DNA of 64,000 nt from Flavobacterium pallidum. GTDB taxonomy: Bacteria; Bacteroidota; Bacteroidia; Flavobacteriales; Flavobacteriaceae. Shown here piece after piece: positions 1-25,949 of the stretch. Where the stretch lies: positions 62,001 to 126,000 of the forward strand of contig NZ_CP029187.1 of NCBI RefSeq assembly GCF_003097535.1, in the 5' to 3' direction. A program made the translations under genes and the position numbers. The notes beneath the pieces were generated by a model, which saw only the letters and a program-made list of their open reading frames with translations, was not told the origin of the DNA and ran no database searches. Numbering within the stretch: position 1 is the first letter of the stretch; each line of letters starts with the position of its first letter.

Positions 1-18374
<18,374 letters not shown>

Positions 18375-18488
18375 AAAGAATATATTTTGTAAGGAAATAT
18401 AACTACGTAACTGAATAAACTTTTAATAAAATATTACAGAAAGACGACAAGCCTCCCTGCATTAAAAATGCTTTAACAAATTTTGATT

Positions 18489-18496
18489 CAAAGATA
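18489..18496 (-). promoter_or_regulatory. Candidate -7 element for the giant gene
   Basis: The minus strand reads TATCTTTG, a full match to the Bacteroidota -7 consensus TAnnTTTG, about 115 bases upstream of the ATG at 18374. The nearest TTG is only 15 bases further upstream, closer than the usual 17-23, so the -33 element is weak or absent. Confidence 0.45.
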
Positions 18497-18621
18497 AAGT
18501 TCGTATGCAACCAAAAAAGTGATGGCCGAAAAGTTAAATATAACTTAACACCACAATATTTTTTTTACATACGAAATAGCTCCATTCTTGGATTTTACCT
18601 TTGTGAATCTGCCTTCGTATC

Positions 18622-18657
18622 ATTGACATTTATTTTTTTCCACAAATAAATGTTAAT
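18622..18657. repeat. AT-rich inverted repeat, 14-base arms with one G-T mismatch
   Basis: Arms 18622-18635 and 18644-18657 are complementary apart from one G-T pair and surround an 8-base loop, ttttccac. It is not followed by a T run on either strand, so it does not look like a terminator. It could be a protein-binding site or an RNA hairpin. Confidence 0.4.
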
Positions 18658-19265
18658 AATAAGCAAAGGTCCATAAAATAATTCACCTTAAAAAAATTGA
18701 TTTGTAGAATTATTACTACGCCGTAAAGGTCCAACGAATGTGCGGTTTACACAAAAAAAAGAGGTGAAATGCCTACCCAATGAGGAGTAAAGGGAACTAA
18801 TAAATTTTAACAATAGATTATGGTAATTGCTTTTTTAACAAACGAATCTTAATTTTCTGTCAAAAAAATATTTAATAAGTAATATCTTATAATTTAAATC
18901 AAAAATCGCGCTATATATGAAATCAATCCTTATCAAAATGAAATTCAACAGGTGCATCGATTAAAAAGTGCAACGAATAAATATAAATGCAAAGCGCTAA
19001 AAAAAATCATCTTCATGGTCTTTCGGCATCATAGTCGAAAGGTTTATATGCTATAAAAAGTTTATTTCCAATAACATACATTGCAATACGTTTTGTATTT
19101 CAATTTTTTCAACAATTTGTTGTTAATTGATTTCAAAACATTTCCAGATATTTACAATCATATCAGCATTTCCAAAAGCGGATTGCCTTTTTCACTCATA
19201 TAAATACCCAGCATTACAGGACTGATTTTTTTTAGCTACATTGCATCTCGCAAAAAATTGTCCGC

Positions 19266-22200
19266 ATGGCATCATTGGCAAAATCTTTTACCTTATTTAT
19301 CCTGTTGTTTTTTGCGTCGGCGGTATGGCCTCAGTCCGGCAGCCAGATCAGTTGGAGCACTGACAGCGAATCATTACCCCAGAACAGTATAAAATCCATA
19401 GCGCCCGATAAATATGGTTTTATATGGATGACAACCGAAAATGGGCTGGTACGATACGACGGCAGGGATTTTAAAATTTTCGATAGCGGCAATACCGGAA
19501 TAAAGAATAACCGGATCACTTACCTGCGCGGCAGCTTAAAAAAAGATTCCATTTACACTTCAACAGAAAATACGGAAGACATAATTTTGATCAACCACCG
19601 AAGAGCGCTCAAGGTAGATCCAAAAAAACATAAAGCGCCATGGTTTGATGATCCTGGCAAAAACAATCTTTTAATCTGCGAAGGCATTCCAAGCTATTTT
19701 TTCGGGTTACCAAAAAGGCCTTACAAAATTCCGCTGCCCGGCGGAGATTATTATTCTATCGCAAATGATTCCGTTGCCCATTATGACAACAAAAAAAACC
19801 TGCTGTACAAAATCAAATTCCATTATGAAGCCAATAAGTACTTTTTCGTCCTTGGGCAAAAACTATTTTACCTTGCACCTGACGGAAAATATGCTGCTAT
19901 CACGGAGCGCACAGTTTCCAGTAGCCAGCTAAAGATCAAGCCGGGAAATGATTTCCAGATCTACTGGAACATCGTGTCTGAACAGGTTTTCCTGTATAGC
20001 AATGAAAACCTGTACCAGCTTCATGCAGATTCCGGAAAACTTTCAGAAGGACTCCTTATCGAAAAGCAGGACCTGAAATCGGCTAATGTCTGGACAATTT
20101 ATTTTGACTCAGGCAGTGGCATCATTTATCTTGGCAGCATAAAAAAAGGCCTCGGGATTTATAAAATAAAATCCTTCAAAACGATTACTCCGGATAAGAA
20201 CCATCATCCTGAATTGTTCGAAATATTTTACGCGATACATCCTTATAATGATTCCACGGCCATTTCTTCTTCCGGCATTTTTATGGATGGTAACGAAATC
20301 ATCCGAAATCTGGAATTTTACACCGATAAATATGACGTGGCGATAGATCAAAATGGCGATATATGGACCAGTTACTTCTCGCTGCTTCACCGTTACAAAA
20401 AATCAGACGGTTTTAAAAAAATGGAGGAATGGGATTTTATCGATGACATTTCTACTATTTATGTTGCCAAAAACGGAACGATATGGATGGATCTTGCCAA
20501 ACGCCGGAAAAATTTTGGAAAGCTGTATCATTTCAAACCGGACCAAAAACCTGAATTCATAAAACAGGCCGATCTTAACACCAAAATCAACTGCATTACC
20601 GAAGATGCAAACGGAAAAATATGGCTGGGGACGAAAAACGGGTTGTATTTTATGGACAGCGTTTCCGGAAAACCCATTGCAGTAGCCGGTTCCGGCAATA
20701 TAAAAGTAAGGAGCATTTACTTTGACAGCGATCAAAACTTATGGTTCACCTCTTATGAAAAAGGCTTCCTTCTTTACCGCAATAACAAAATCTACAGGTT
20801 CCCTACCGACAAAAATGGCTACCTGAATGCTTCGCATTGCATCCTGGAAGATCATAAGGGCTTTTTCTGGATCTCTACAAACAAAGGGCTCTTCCAGGTG
20901 AAAAGGAAAAGTTTACTGGACTACGCTTCCTCAAAAATGCACGCTGTTTATTACCAGTACTATGATAAAAGTTTCGGTTTCCTGACCAACGAATTTAATG
21001 GTGGCTGCCAGCCGTGTGGCACAAGGCTTGCCAATGGAAATTTCCTGTTCCCTTCCCTGAACGGCGTAGTTGTTTTTAATCCTGACAAGATTTCCCCTAT
21101 CCTTCCCAACAAAAATATATTCATAGATGAGATTATCGTCGATGAAAAAAATATTACTACTGGCAAAAGCATTGAACTGAATCGCAATTTTGAAAGGATT
21201 ACTTTTGTGGTATCCAGCCCTTATTTTGGCAACCAGTCGAACCTGAATTTTGAAGCCAGGCTCGAGGGGCCTGACAACCAGGACTGGATGGCAATAAAGG
21301 ACCACCGTAGCATTACGTTTACAAAACTGCGTCCGGGAACCTATACCCTTACCATACGCAAGCTGAACGGTTTTGATTCCCGGTATGATTATACTAAAAT
21401 AAAAATCATAGTGCCAGAGGCATTCTGGCAGACAGCCTGGTTCCAGTTCCTGATGATCACCCTTATCGTTTTATTGATATATGCAGGATATAATTTTCGC
21501 CTTAAATTTATCCGGAAGCGAAATATCCTTCTCGAAAAAACCATCAATGACCAGACCCATGACCTCAAAAACACCATCAGTACTTTGAGGGCCACTAAAG
21601 ACAGTTTGCACGAGCAGGCAGAAAAAACAACAAAGCTTATGCAATACATCACGCATGATATCAAGACACCGTTGAAATTTATGTCCATGGCCAGCCAAAT
21701 GATGTATGAGTCGGATAATTCCAATCCCGAAGAATTAAAAGAGAATCTTAAATCGATTTTTACCTCTTCTACCCAAATGTACAACTTCATTGACAACCTG
21801 CTCGAATACACAAAAGCGTATACCAATAATGAGGTGGACACCGAGGAATTCAGCTTGTACAGGATTGTTGAGGAAAAGATTGCACTCTTTCAGGGTATCG
21901 CCCAATCACAAAAAACAAGCATCAGGAACCTGATCATGAAAGATACTGCATTGGTTACAAACCGGCAGCTTTTTTCTATCATTATCCATAACATCCTTGA
22001 CAATGCCGTAAAATATACCGGCAACGGATCAATCATTATCAGCGCTGTTTCCAGTCCGGAAAAATTGGAAATTGTGGTCAAAGATACAGGCGTAGGAATG
22101 AGCGAGAAAACCAAAAGACATTACACCGCATTGATGGAAAATTACGAAAATAACGAATCGAAGAAGAGTGCCAAACTTGGCCTGTATATCGTCATAGAAT

Positions 22201-22292
22201 CGCTGCTGATCCTCAACGGAACGATAGAATTCACAAGCAAGGAAAACAGGGGAACTACGATAAGGATGAGTTTCAGGAAAATTAAGCCGTAA
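19266..22292 (+). CDS. Membrane sensor histidine kinase with Reg_prop propeller and Y_Y_Y domain
   Basis: 1008 residues. A signal peptide (about 1-22) is followed by repeated propeller blades with Reg_prop signatures such as GFIWMTTENGLVRYDG (about residues 50-65) and KIWLGTKNGLYF. A Y_Y_Y-like domain precedes a single membrane helix at about 725-745. The cytoplasmic part has a short coiled coil, an H-box THDIKTPL with His797, and a HATPase_c domain with an HNILDNAVKYT N-box (about 907-920) and DTGVGM G-box. There is no receiver or AraC domain, so it is not the one-piece hybrid kinase common in Bacteroides. The periplasmic propeller presumably senses a ligand that the sequence does not reveal. 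Its likely partner is the response regulator that converges on it at 22282. Confidence 0.9.
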   Translation: MASLAKSFTLFILLFFASAVWPQSGSQISWSTDSESLPQNSIKSIAPDKYGFIWMTTENGLVRYDGRDFKIFDSGNTGIKNNRITYLRGSLKKDSIYTSTENTEDIILINHRRALKVDPKKHKAPWFDDPGKNNLLICEGIPSYFFGLPKRPYKIPLPGGDYYSIANDSVAHYDNKKNLLYKIKFHYEANKYFFVLGQKLFYLAPDGKYAAITERTVSSSQLKIKPGNDFQIYWNIVSEQVFLYSNENLYQLHADSGKLSEGLLIEKQDLKSANVWTIYFDSGSGIIYLGSIKKGLGIYKIKSFKTITPDKNHHPELFEIFYAIHPYNDSTAISSSGIFMDGNEIIRNLEFYTDKYDVAIDQNGDIWTSYFSLLHRYKKSDGFKKMEEWDFIDDISTIYVAKNGTIWMDLAKRRKNFGKLYHFKPDQKPEFIKQADLNTKINCITEDANGKIWLGTKNGLYFMDSVSGKPIAVAGSGNIKVRSIYFDSDQNLWFTSYEKGFLLYRNNKIYRFPTDKNGYLNASHCILEDHKGFFWISTNKGLFQVKRKSLLDYASSKMHAVYYQYYDKSFGFLTNEFNGGCQPCGTRLANGNFLFPSLNGVVVFNPDKISPILPNKNIFIDEIIVDEKNITTGKSIELNRNFERITFVVSSPYFGNQSNLNFEARLEGPDNQDWMAIKDHRSITFTKLRPGTYTLTIRKLNGFDSRYDYTKIKIIVPEAFWQTAWFQFLMITLIVLLIYAGYNFRLKFIRKRNILLEKTINDQTHDLKNTISTLRATKDSLHEQAEKTTKLMQYITHDIKTPLKFMSMASQMMYESDNSNPEELKENLKSIFTSSTQMYNFIDNLLEYTKAYTNNEVDTEEFSLYRIVEEKIALFQGIAQSQKTSIRNLIMKDTALVTNRQLFSIIIHNILDNAVKYTGNGSIIISAVSSPEKLEIVVKDTGVGMSEKTKRHYTALMENYENNESKKSAKLGLYIVIESLLILNGTIEFTSKENRGTTIRMSFRKIKP

Positions 22293-22923
22293 GATCGTAA
22301 GCTTTAAAAACGCTGATAAGCCCTACCACACTATTTACGGACAATTTTTCAAAAATCCTTGTTTTGTAGGTACTTACAGTGCTATTCTGCAATTTGAGTT
22401 TGTTGCCGATTTCAAGGTTTCCATCGCCGTTTACCAGCAACCTTGCAATTTCAAACTCACGGTTTGAAAGCATCTCTATCGGGTTATTGGTTTGTTTTTT
22501 ATTATGTTGTTCCGCAAGTTTAGCCTTGATGTTGTCACTGGCATACCCTTCATTGTTGATCATTGCCAAAAAGGCAAGCTTGAACTCATCCTCAGAACTC
22601 AGTTTATTAAGGTAACCATTGGCACCGGCTTTGAGGTAGCGCATCGCGTAAATTTCTTCCTCATAAGCTGAAAAAATCAGGATTTTCACGTCCGGCTGTA
22701 TGGCGCGTATCAGCTCAATCATTTTTACCCCCGAGCCTTCAGGTATCGCAATATCGAGTACAATAAAATGAAAGGTTTGTGTCCGGAGGTGCTCGAGCAC
22801 TTTTGAAAAAATTTCGGCATGCACGACATTCACATTTTCAAATGCCTGCTTTAAAATCATTGAAGCGCCTTGCCGAACGACACTGTGGTCGTCAGCAATG
22901 AGAATGTTCGAAGGGTTCTGCAT
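22282..22923 (-). CDS. NarL/LuxR-family response regulator
   Basis: 213 residues. The N-terminal receiver domain has acidic pocket D11-D12, phospho-acceptor D57 in VLDIAIPEGSG, and a conserved lysine in GYLNK. The C-terminal LuxR-type helix-turn-helix includes LSNREFEIARLL and the recognition region NSTVSTYKTRIFEKL. Its stop codon overlaps the end of the convergent kinase gene by 11 bp. The two are probably a cognate pair although they sit on opposite strands. The target genes are unknown; the nearest large candidates are the giant surface protein and the glycan locus. Confidence 0.9.
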   Translation of the reverse strand: MQNPSNILIADDHSVVRQGASMILKQAFENVNVVHAEIFSKVLEHLRTQTFHFIVLDIAIPEGSGVKMIELIRAIQPDVKILIFSAYEEEIYAMRYLKAGANGYLNKLSSEDEFKLAFLAMINNEGYASDNIKAKLAEQHNKKQTNNPIEMLSNREFEIARLLVNGDGNLEIGNKLKLQNSTVSTYKTRIFEKLSVNSVVGLISVFKAYDLTA

Positions 22924-22948
22924 AAATGCTTAAGAATAACAGATTCTC

Positions 22949-22956
22949 CAAATATA
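22949..22956 (-). promoter_or_regulatory. Candidate -7 element for the response regulator
   Basis: The minus strand reads TATATTTG, an exact TAnnTTTG match, 26 bases upstream of the ATG at 22923. No TTG was found 17-23 bases further upstream. Confidence 0.45.
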
Positions 22957-23047
22957 GCAGAAATGTTTCGTAAATTTTAAAAAAAACAAATAAAATAAAT
23001 CGGCTGTTATACGAATTCAAAACTATTTTAATTACCGAATAAACCTT

Positions 23048-23055
23048 ACTTTTGC
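23048..23055 (+). promoter_or_regulatory. Candidate -7 element for prfC
   Basis: TACTTTTG matches TAnnTTTG and lies 16 bases upstream of the prfC ATG at 23072, giving a very short leader. No TTG was seen at the -33 position. Confidence 0.45.
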
Positions 23056-23071
23056 AGCCAATTTTAAGAGT

Positions 23072-24661
23072 ATGAGTTTCACAGAAGAAATCAAAAGGAG
23101 GCGTACATTCGGGATCATTTCACACCCTGATGCCGGAAAAACCACATTAACTGAAAAGCTGCTATTATTTGGAGGCGCCATACAGGAAGCTGGTGCCGTA
23201 AAAAATAACAAAATAAAGAAAGCCGCCACTTCGGATTTTATGGAAATCGAACGCCAAAGGGGAATCTCGGTTTCCACTTCGGTACTGGCTTTCAACTACA
23301 AAGACAAAAAAATCAACATCCTTGACACGCCAGGACACAAGGATTTCGCAGAGGATACTTTCAGGACACTCACCGCCGTCGATAGCGTTATCGTAGTGAT
23401 CGACGTGGCCAAAGGGGTTGAGGAGCAAACTGAAAAACTCGTAGCCGTGTGCAGGCTCAGGAACATCCCGATAATCGTTTTCATCAATAAACTGGACCGC
23501 GAGGGAAAAGACGCTTTCGACCTGATGGACGAAGTGGAACAAAAACTGGGGCTTACCGTAACGCCTTTGAGTTTCCCTATCGGAATGGGCTACGACTTCC
23601 AGGGGATTTACAATCTTTGGGAACAAAACATCAATTTATTCAGCGGTGACAGCCGTAAAAATATTGAAGAAACCATTGCTTTCAGTGATGTCCAAAATCC
23701 GGAACTGGATAAGATCATCGGCGAAAAACCGGCATCTAAGTTGCGGGAAGAACTCGAATTGATTGATGAAGTTTACCCAAAATTTGACAGGGATACCTAC
23801 CTTGACGGAAAACTGCAGCCGGTGTTTTTTGGATCGGCTTTGAACAATTTCGGTGTGCGCGAATTGCTGGATTGTTTTATCCAAATCGCCCCTTCCCCAC
23901 TCGCTAAGGAATCTGAAACACGGTTGGTAAAACCAGAAGAAAGTAAGATGTCCGGATTTGTTTTCAAGATTCATGCAAACATGGATCCGAAACACCGGGA
24001 CCGTTTGGCATTTGTTAAAATTGTGTCCGGTGTTTTTGAAAGGAATAAGCCCTATTTGCATGTAAGGCAAAATAAAAACCTAAAATTTTCAAGTCCGAAT
24101 GCGTTTTTTGCAGAGAAAAAAGAAATCGTGGATATTTCCTACCCAGGAGATATTGTCGGGCTGCATGACACCGGAAATTTCAAGATAGGCGACACGCTTA
24201 CTGAAGGTGAAATTATGAGTTTTAAGGGAATCCCGAGTTTTTCACCGGAACATTTCCGATACATCAACAATGCCGATCCACTAAAAGCAAAGCAACTTGA
24301 CAAAGGCATCGATCAGTTGATGGATGAAGGTGTGGCGCAGCTTTTTACGTTGGAAATGAATAACAGGAAAGTCATAGGAACCGTAGGTGCACTGCAGTAC
24401 GAGGTGATACAATACAGGCTTGAGCACGAATATGGAGCCAAATGTGCCTATGAAAATTTCCCCGTACATAAAGCGTGCTGGGTAAAGCCGGACGATCCTA
24501 AAAATGAGGAATTCAAGGAATTTAAACGCATCAAACAGAAGTTCCTTGCGATGGACAAATACCAGCAATTGGTGTTCCTCGCCGATTCAGATTTTACGAT
24601 TCAAATGACGCAAAGCAAATATCCTTCTGTGAAGCTATTTTTCACTTCTGAATTTGATTAA
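23072..24661 (+). CDS. prfC: Peptide chain release factor 3
   Basis: 529 residues, the usual length for RF3. This GTPase removes RF1 or RF2 from the ribosome after termination. The G1 loop HPDAGKTT is at about residues 18-25, the G3 motif DTPGHKDF at about 88-95 and the G4 motif NKLD near 142. The RF3-specific C-terminal domain follows, including the segment around FKRIKQKFLAMDKYQQ. It appears to be a single-gene unit with its own promoter, flanked by the response regulator gene upstream (divergent) and a 210-bp gap downstream. Nothing unusual is seen. Confidence 0.95.
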   Translation: MSFTEEIKRRRTFGIISHPDAGKTTLTEKLLLFGGAIQEAGAVKNNKIKKAATSDFMEIERQRGISVSTSVLAFNYKDKKINILDTPGHKDFAEDTFRTLTAVDSVIVVIDVAKGVEEQTEKLVAVCRLRNIPIIVFINKLDREGKDAFDLMDEVEQKLGLTVTPLSFPIGMGYDFQGIYNLWEQNINLFSGDSRKNIEETIAFSDVQNPELDKIIGEKPASKLREELELIDEVYPKFDRDTYLDGKLQPVFFGSALNNFGVRELLDCFIQIAPSPLAKESETRLVKPEESKMSGFVFKIHANMDPKHRDRLAFVKIVSGVFERNKPYLHVRQNKNLKFSSPNAFFAEKKEIVDISYPGDIVGLHDTGNFKIGDTLTEGEIMSFKGIPSFSPEHFRYINNADPLKAKQLDKGIDQLMDEGVAQLFTLEMNNRKVIGTVGALQYEVIQYRLEHEYGAKCAYENFPVHKACWVKPDDPKNEEFKEFKRIKQKFLAMDKYQQLVFLADSDFTIQMTQSKYPSVKLFFTSEFD

Positions 24662-24808
24662 TCGCGGTTAAAGTGCTGAAAAACACATTTTTTTTAATTT
24701 TTATTTATCAAAAAACGATTTCGTTTAAATTTTTATTTTAATTTTGCCAAAGATTAAGAGTTTTTAACACAGGTTTACATCTGGTTTTTTAAAAAATGCG
24801 CTTCTGCG

Positions 24809-24838
24809 TTGGTTTTATAAAAAAAAATGTTATATTTA
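24809..24838 (+). promoter_or_regulatory. Candidate promoter for the small exported protein
   Basis: TTG at 24809-24811, a 19-base spacer, then TATATTTA at 24831-24838. This is a TTG-N19-TAnnTTTG arrangement with one mismatch in the last base. A perfect TAATTTTG at 24739-24746 lies further upstream but lacks a TTG. Confidence 0.45.
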
Positions 24839-24871
24839 CAAAAAAGTTTAAAATCTAAAATCGATATTATT

Positions 24872-25084
24872 ATGAAATTTCATTACAAAAAATTCTTGCT
24901 TTCGATAGTCATGTTGACTGCAAGTTTCGCGACTTTTGCACAAATTCCGGATCCGGATGAGGATCCAGGATCAGGAGGAGATGACCCAACACCGATAAAT
25001 ACTAAACTTATCTGGCTTGCTATATTAGGCGTTGCCTTCGCTTTTTACCAGTTCAAAGTATACAGAAAAAGGCAAGAAGCATAA
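24872..25084 (+). CDS. Small exported protein with acidic linker and C-terminal membrane helix
   Basis: 70 residues. The preferred start is ATG 24872, because the reading frame then begins directly with a signal peptide (MKFHYKKFLLSIVML, cleaved near FAQ at about 23). An earlier in-frame codon at 24827 would add 15 residues ahead of it and lies inside the candidate promoter. The mature part is an Asp/Pro/Gly-rich linker, then TPIN, a hydrophobic helix (about 47-60) and a basic tail (VYRKRQ). This resembles the short PID-CTERM-like sorting proteins common in Flavobacteriia. The role is unknown. A terminator follows closely, so it is probably monocistronic. Confidence 0.7.
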   Translation: MKFHYKKFLLSIVMLTASFATFAQIPDPDEDPGSGGDDPTPINTKLIWLAILGVAFAFYQFKVYRKRQEA

Positions 25085-25109
25085 TATCAGTGATATTAAA
25101 GCAAAATTC

Positions 25110-25135
25110 GCACCAATATAGTTGGTGCTTTTTTT
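25110..25135 (+). terminator. Rho-independent terminator after the small exported protein
   Basis: Perfect 7-bp stem gcaccaa/ttggtgc around loop tatag, followed by seven T residues. Confidence 0.85.
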
Positions 25136-25170
25136 GTTTCTATACACTTCACTAAAAAAATTCAAAGAAT

Positions 25171-25905
25171 TTGTTCTTTTTCAAAAAACCAAAACCATTT
25201 TTAAGAGATCTTTTAGGCGCCGACTATGTCGATATCCATTCCCATATATTGTTTGGGATTGATGATGGCGCTGCCACTTTTGAAGATTCAAAATTCCTGG
25301 TTGAAAGCATGATGGAATTCGGGACAACCGCATTCATCACTACACCGCACACTATTTTCAGCGTTTGGGATAATAGCAGGGAGGACATCCTTTCAAAAGA
25401 GGATGACACAAAGAAGTTATTGACCCAAAACGGCATCATTGTTCCATTTCGCACCGCTTCGGAATACCTGATGGACAATAATTTTGTAAAGCAGTTCCAA
25501 TCTGAGCCTTTATTGACTTTAAAGGACAATTATGTGCTTGTGGAAATGTCTTATATCAACGCACCAATCCAACTCTACAACATCCTTTTTGATTTGCAGG
25601 TCGCAGGCTACACACCTCTCCTGGCACATCCTGAGCGGTATCTTTTTTACCACGGCAACTTTGATGAATACCGAAAATTAAAGAAGGCAGGCTGCGAATT
25701 CCAAATCAATCTATTGTCTGTTACGGGTTACTACGGTGAAGCCGTTTTCCAAACCGCAAAAAGACTTCTTGAGGCTGGAATGATTGATTTTGCAGGCTCT
25801 GACGCACACCATAAAAACCATATCAGGGCATTCAGCAATAAAGTCGGAATCAAGGACACAGAAGCTTTAAAAGCCGCTATTGCACACAACAAACTGTTTT
25901 TGTAA
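25171..25905 (+). CDS. CpsB/CapC-type PHP-domain tyrosine phosphatase
   Basis: 244 residues. PHP-domain metal ligands are visible: DIHSHI with H23 and H25, the HPERY motif near 154, and GSDAHH near 211. In capsule systems this family removes phosphate from the tyrosine-rich tail of the Wzc kinase, and that kinase is encoded convergently next door. The start is TTG at 25171: no ATG occurs until well inside the catalytic domain (near residue 48), and the N-terminus begins about 20 residues before the first metal-binding motif, as in relatives. It shares a bidirectional terminator with wzc. Confidence 0.88.
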   Translation: MFFFKKPKPFLRDLLGADYVDIHSHILFGIDDGAATFEDSKFLVESMMEFGTTAFITTPHTIFSVWDNSREDILSKEDDTKKLLTQNGIIVPFRTASEYLMDNNFVKQFQSEPLLTLKDNYVLVEMSYINAPIQLYNILFDLQVAGYTPLLAHPERYLFYHGNFDEYRKLKKAGCEFQINLLSVTGYYGEAVFQTAKRLLEAGMIDFAGSDAHHKNHIRAFSNKVGIKDTEALKAAIAHNKLFL

Positions 25906-25912
25906 TAAGCAT

Positions 25913-25949
25913 AAATTAAAAAGGAAGCCTAAGGCTTCCTTTTTAATTT
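25913..25949. terminator. Bidirectional terminator between cpsB-like gene and wzc, embedded in the wzc 3' end
   Basis: 17-bp perfect stem with a 3-base loop (taa, 25930-25932), T-rich on both exits. The arm at 25933-25949 encodes the last codons of Wzc, and the stop codon (25929-25931) lies across the end of the other arm and the loop. Confidence 0.85.

Larger units (their letters stand above)
18375..19265. other. AT-rich intergenic region between divergent giant gene and kinase
   Basis: About 890 bp with no convincing gene. It holds the candidate promoter of the giant gene, an AT-rich inverted repeat at 18622-18657, and a plus-strand TACCTTTG at 18596-18603 that matches a -7 element but has no TTG at the right distance and no gene behind it for 660 bp. 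No clear promoter was found directly upstream of the kinase. Confidence 0.6.

Noticed and set aside
18596..18603. Plus-strand TACCTTTG as promoter of a small RNA or the kinase
   Set aside because: It matches a -7 element but has no TTG at the right distance, and the kinase starts 660 bp away.
24674..24700. Possible terminator after prfC (gtg...cac followed by T run)
   Set aside because: The stem is only three perfect base pairs, too weak to call.
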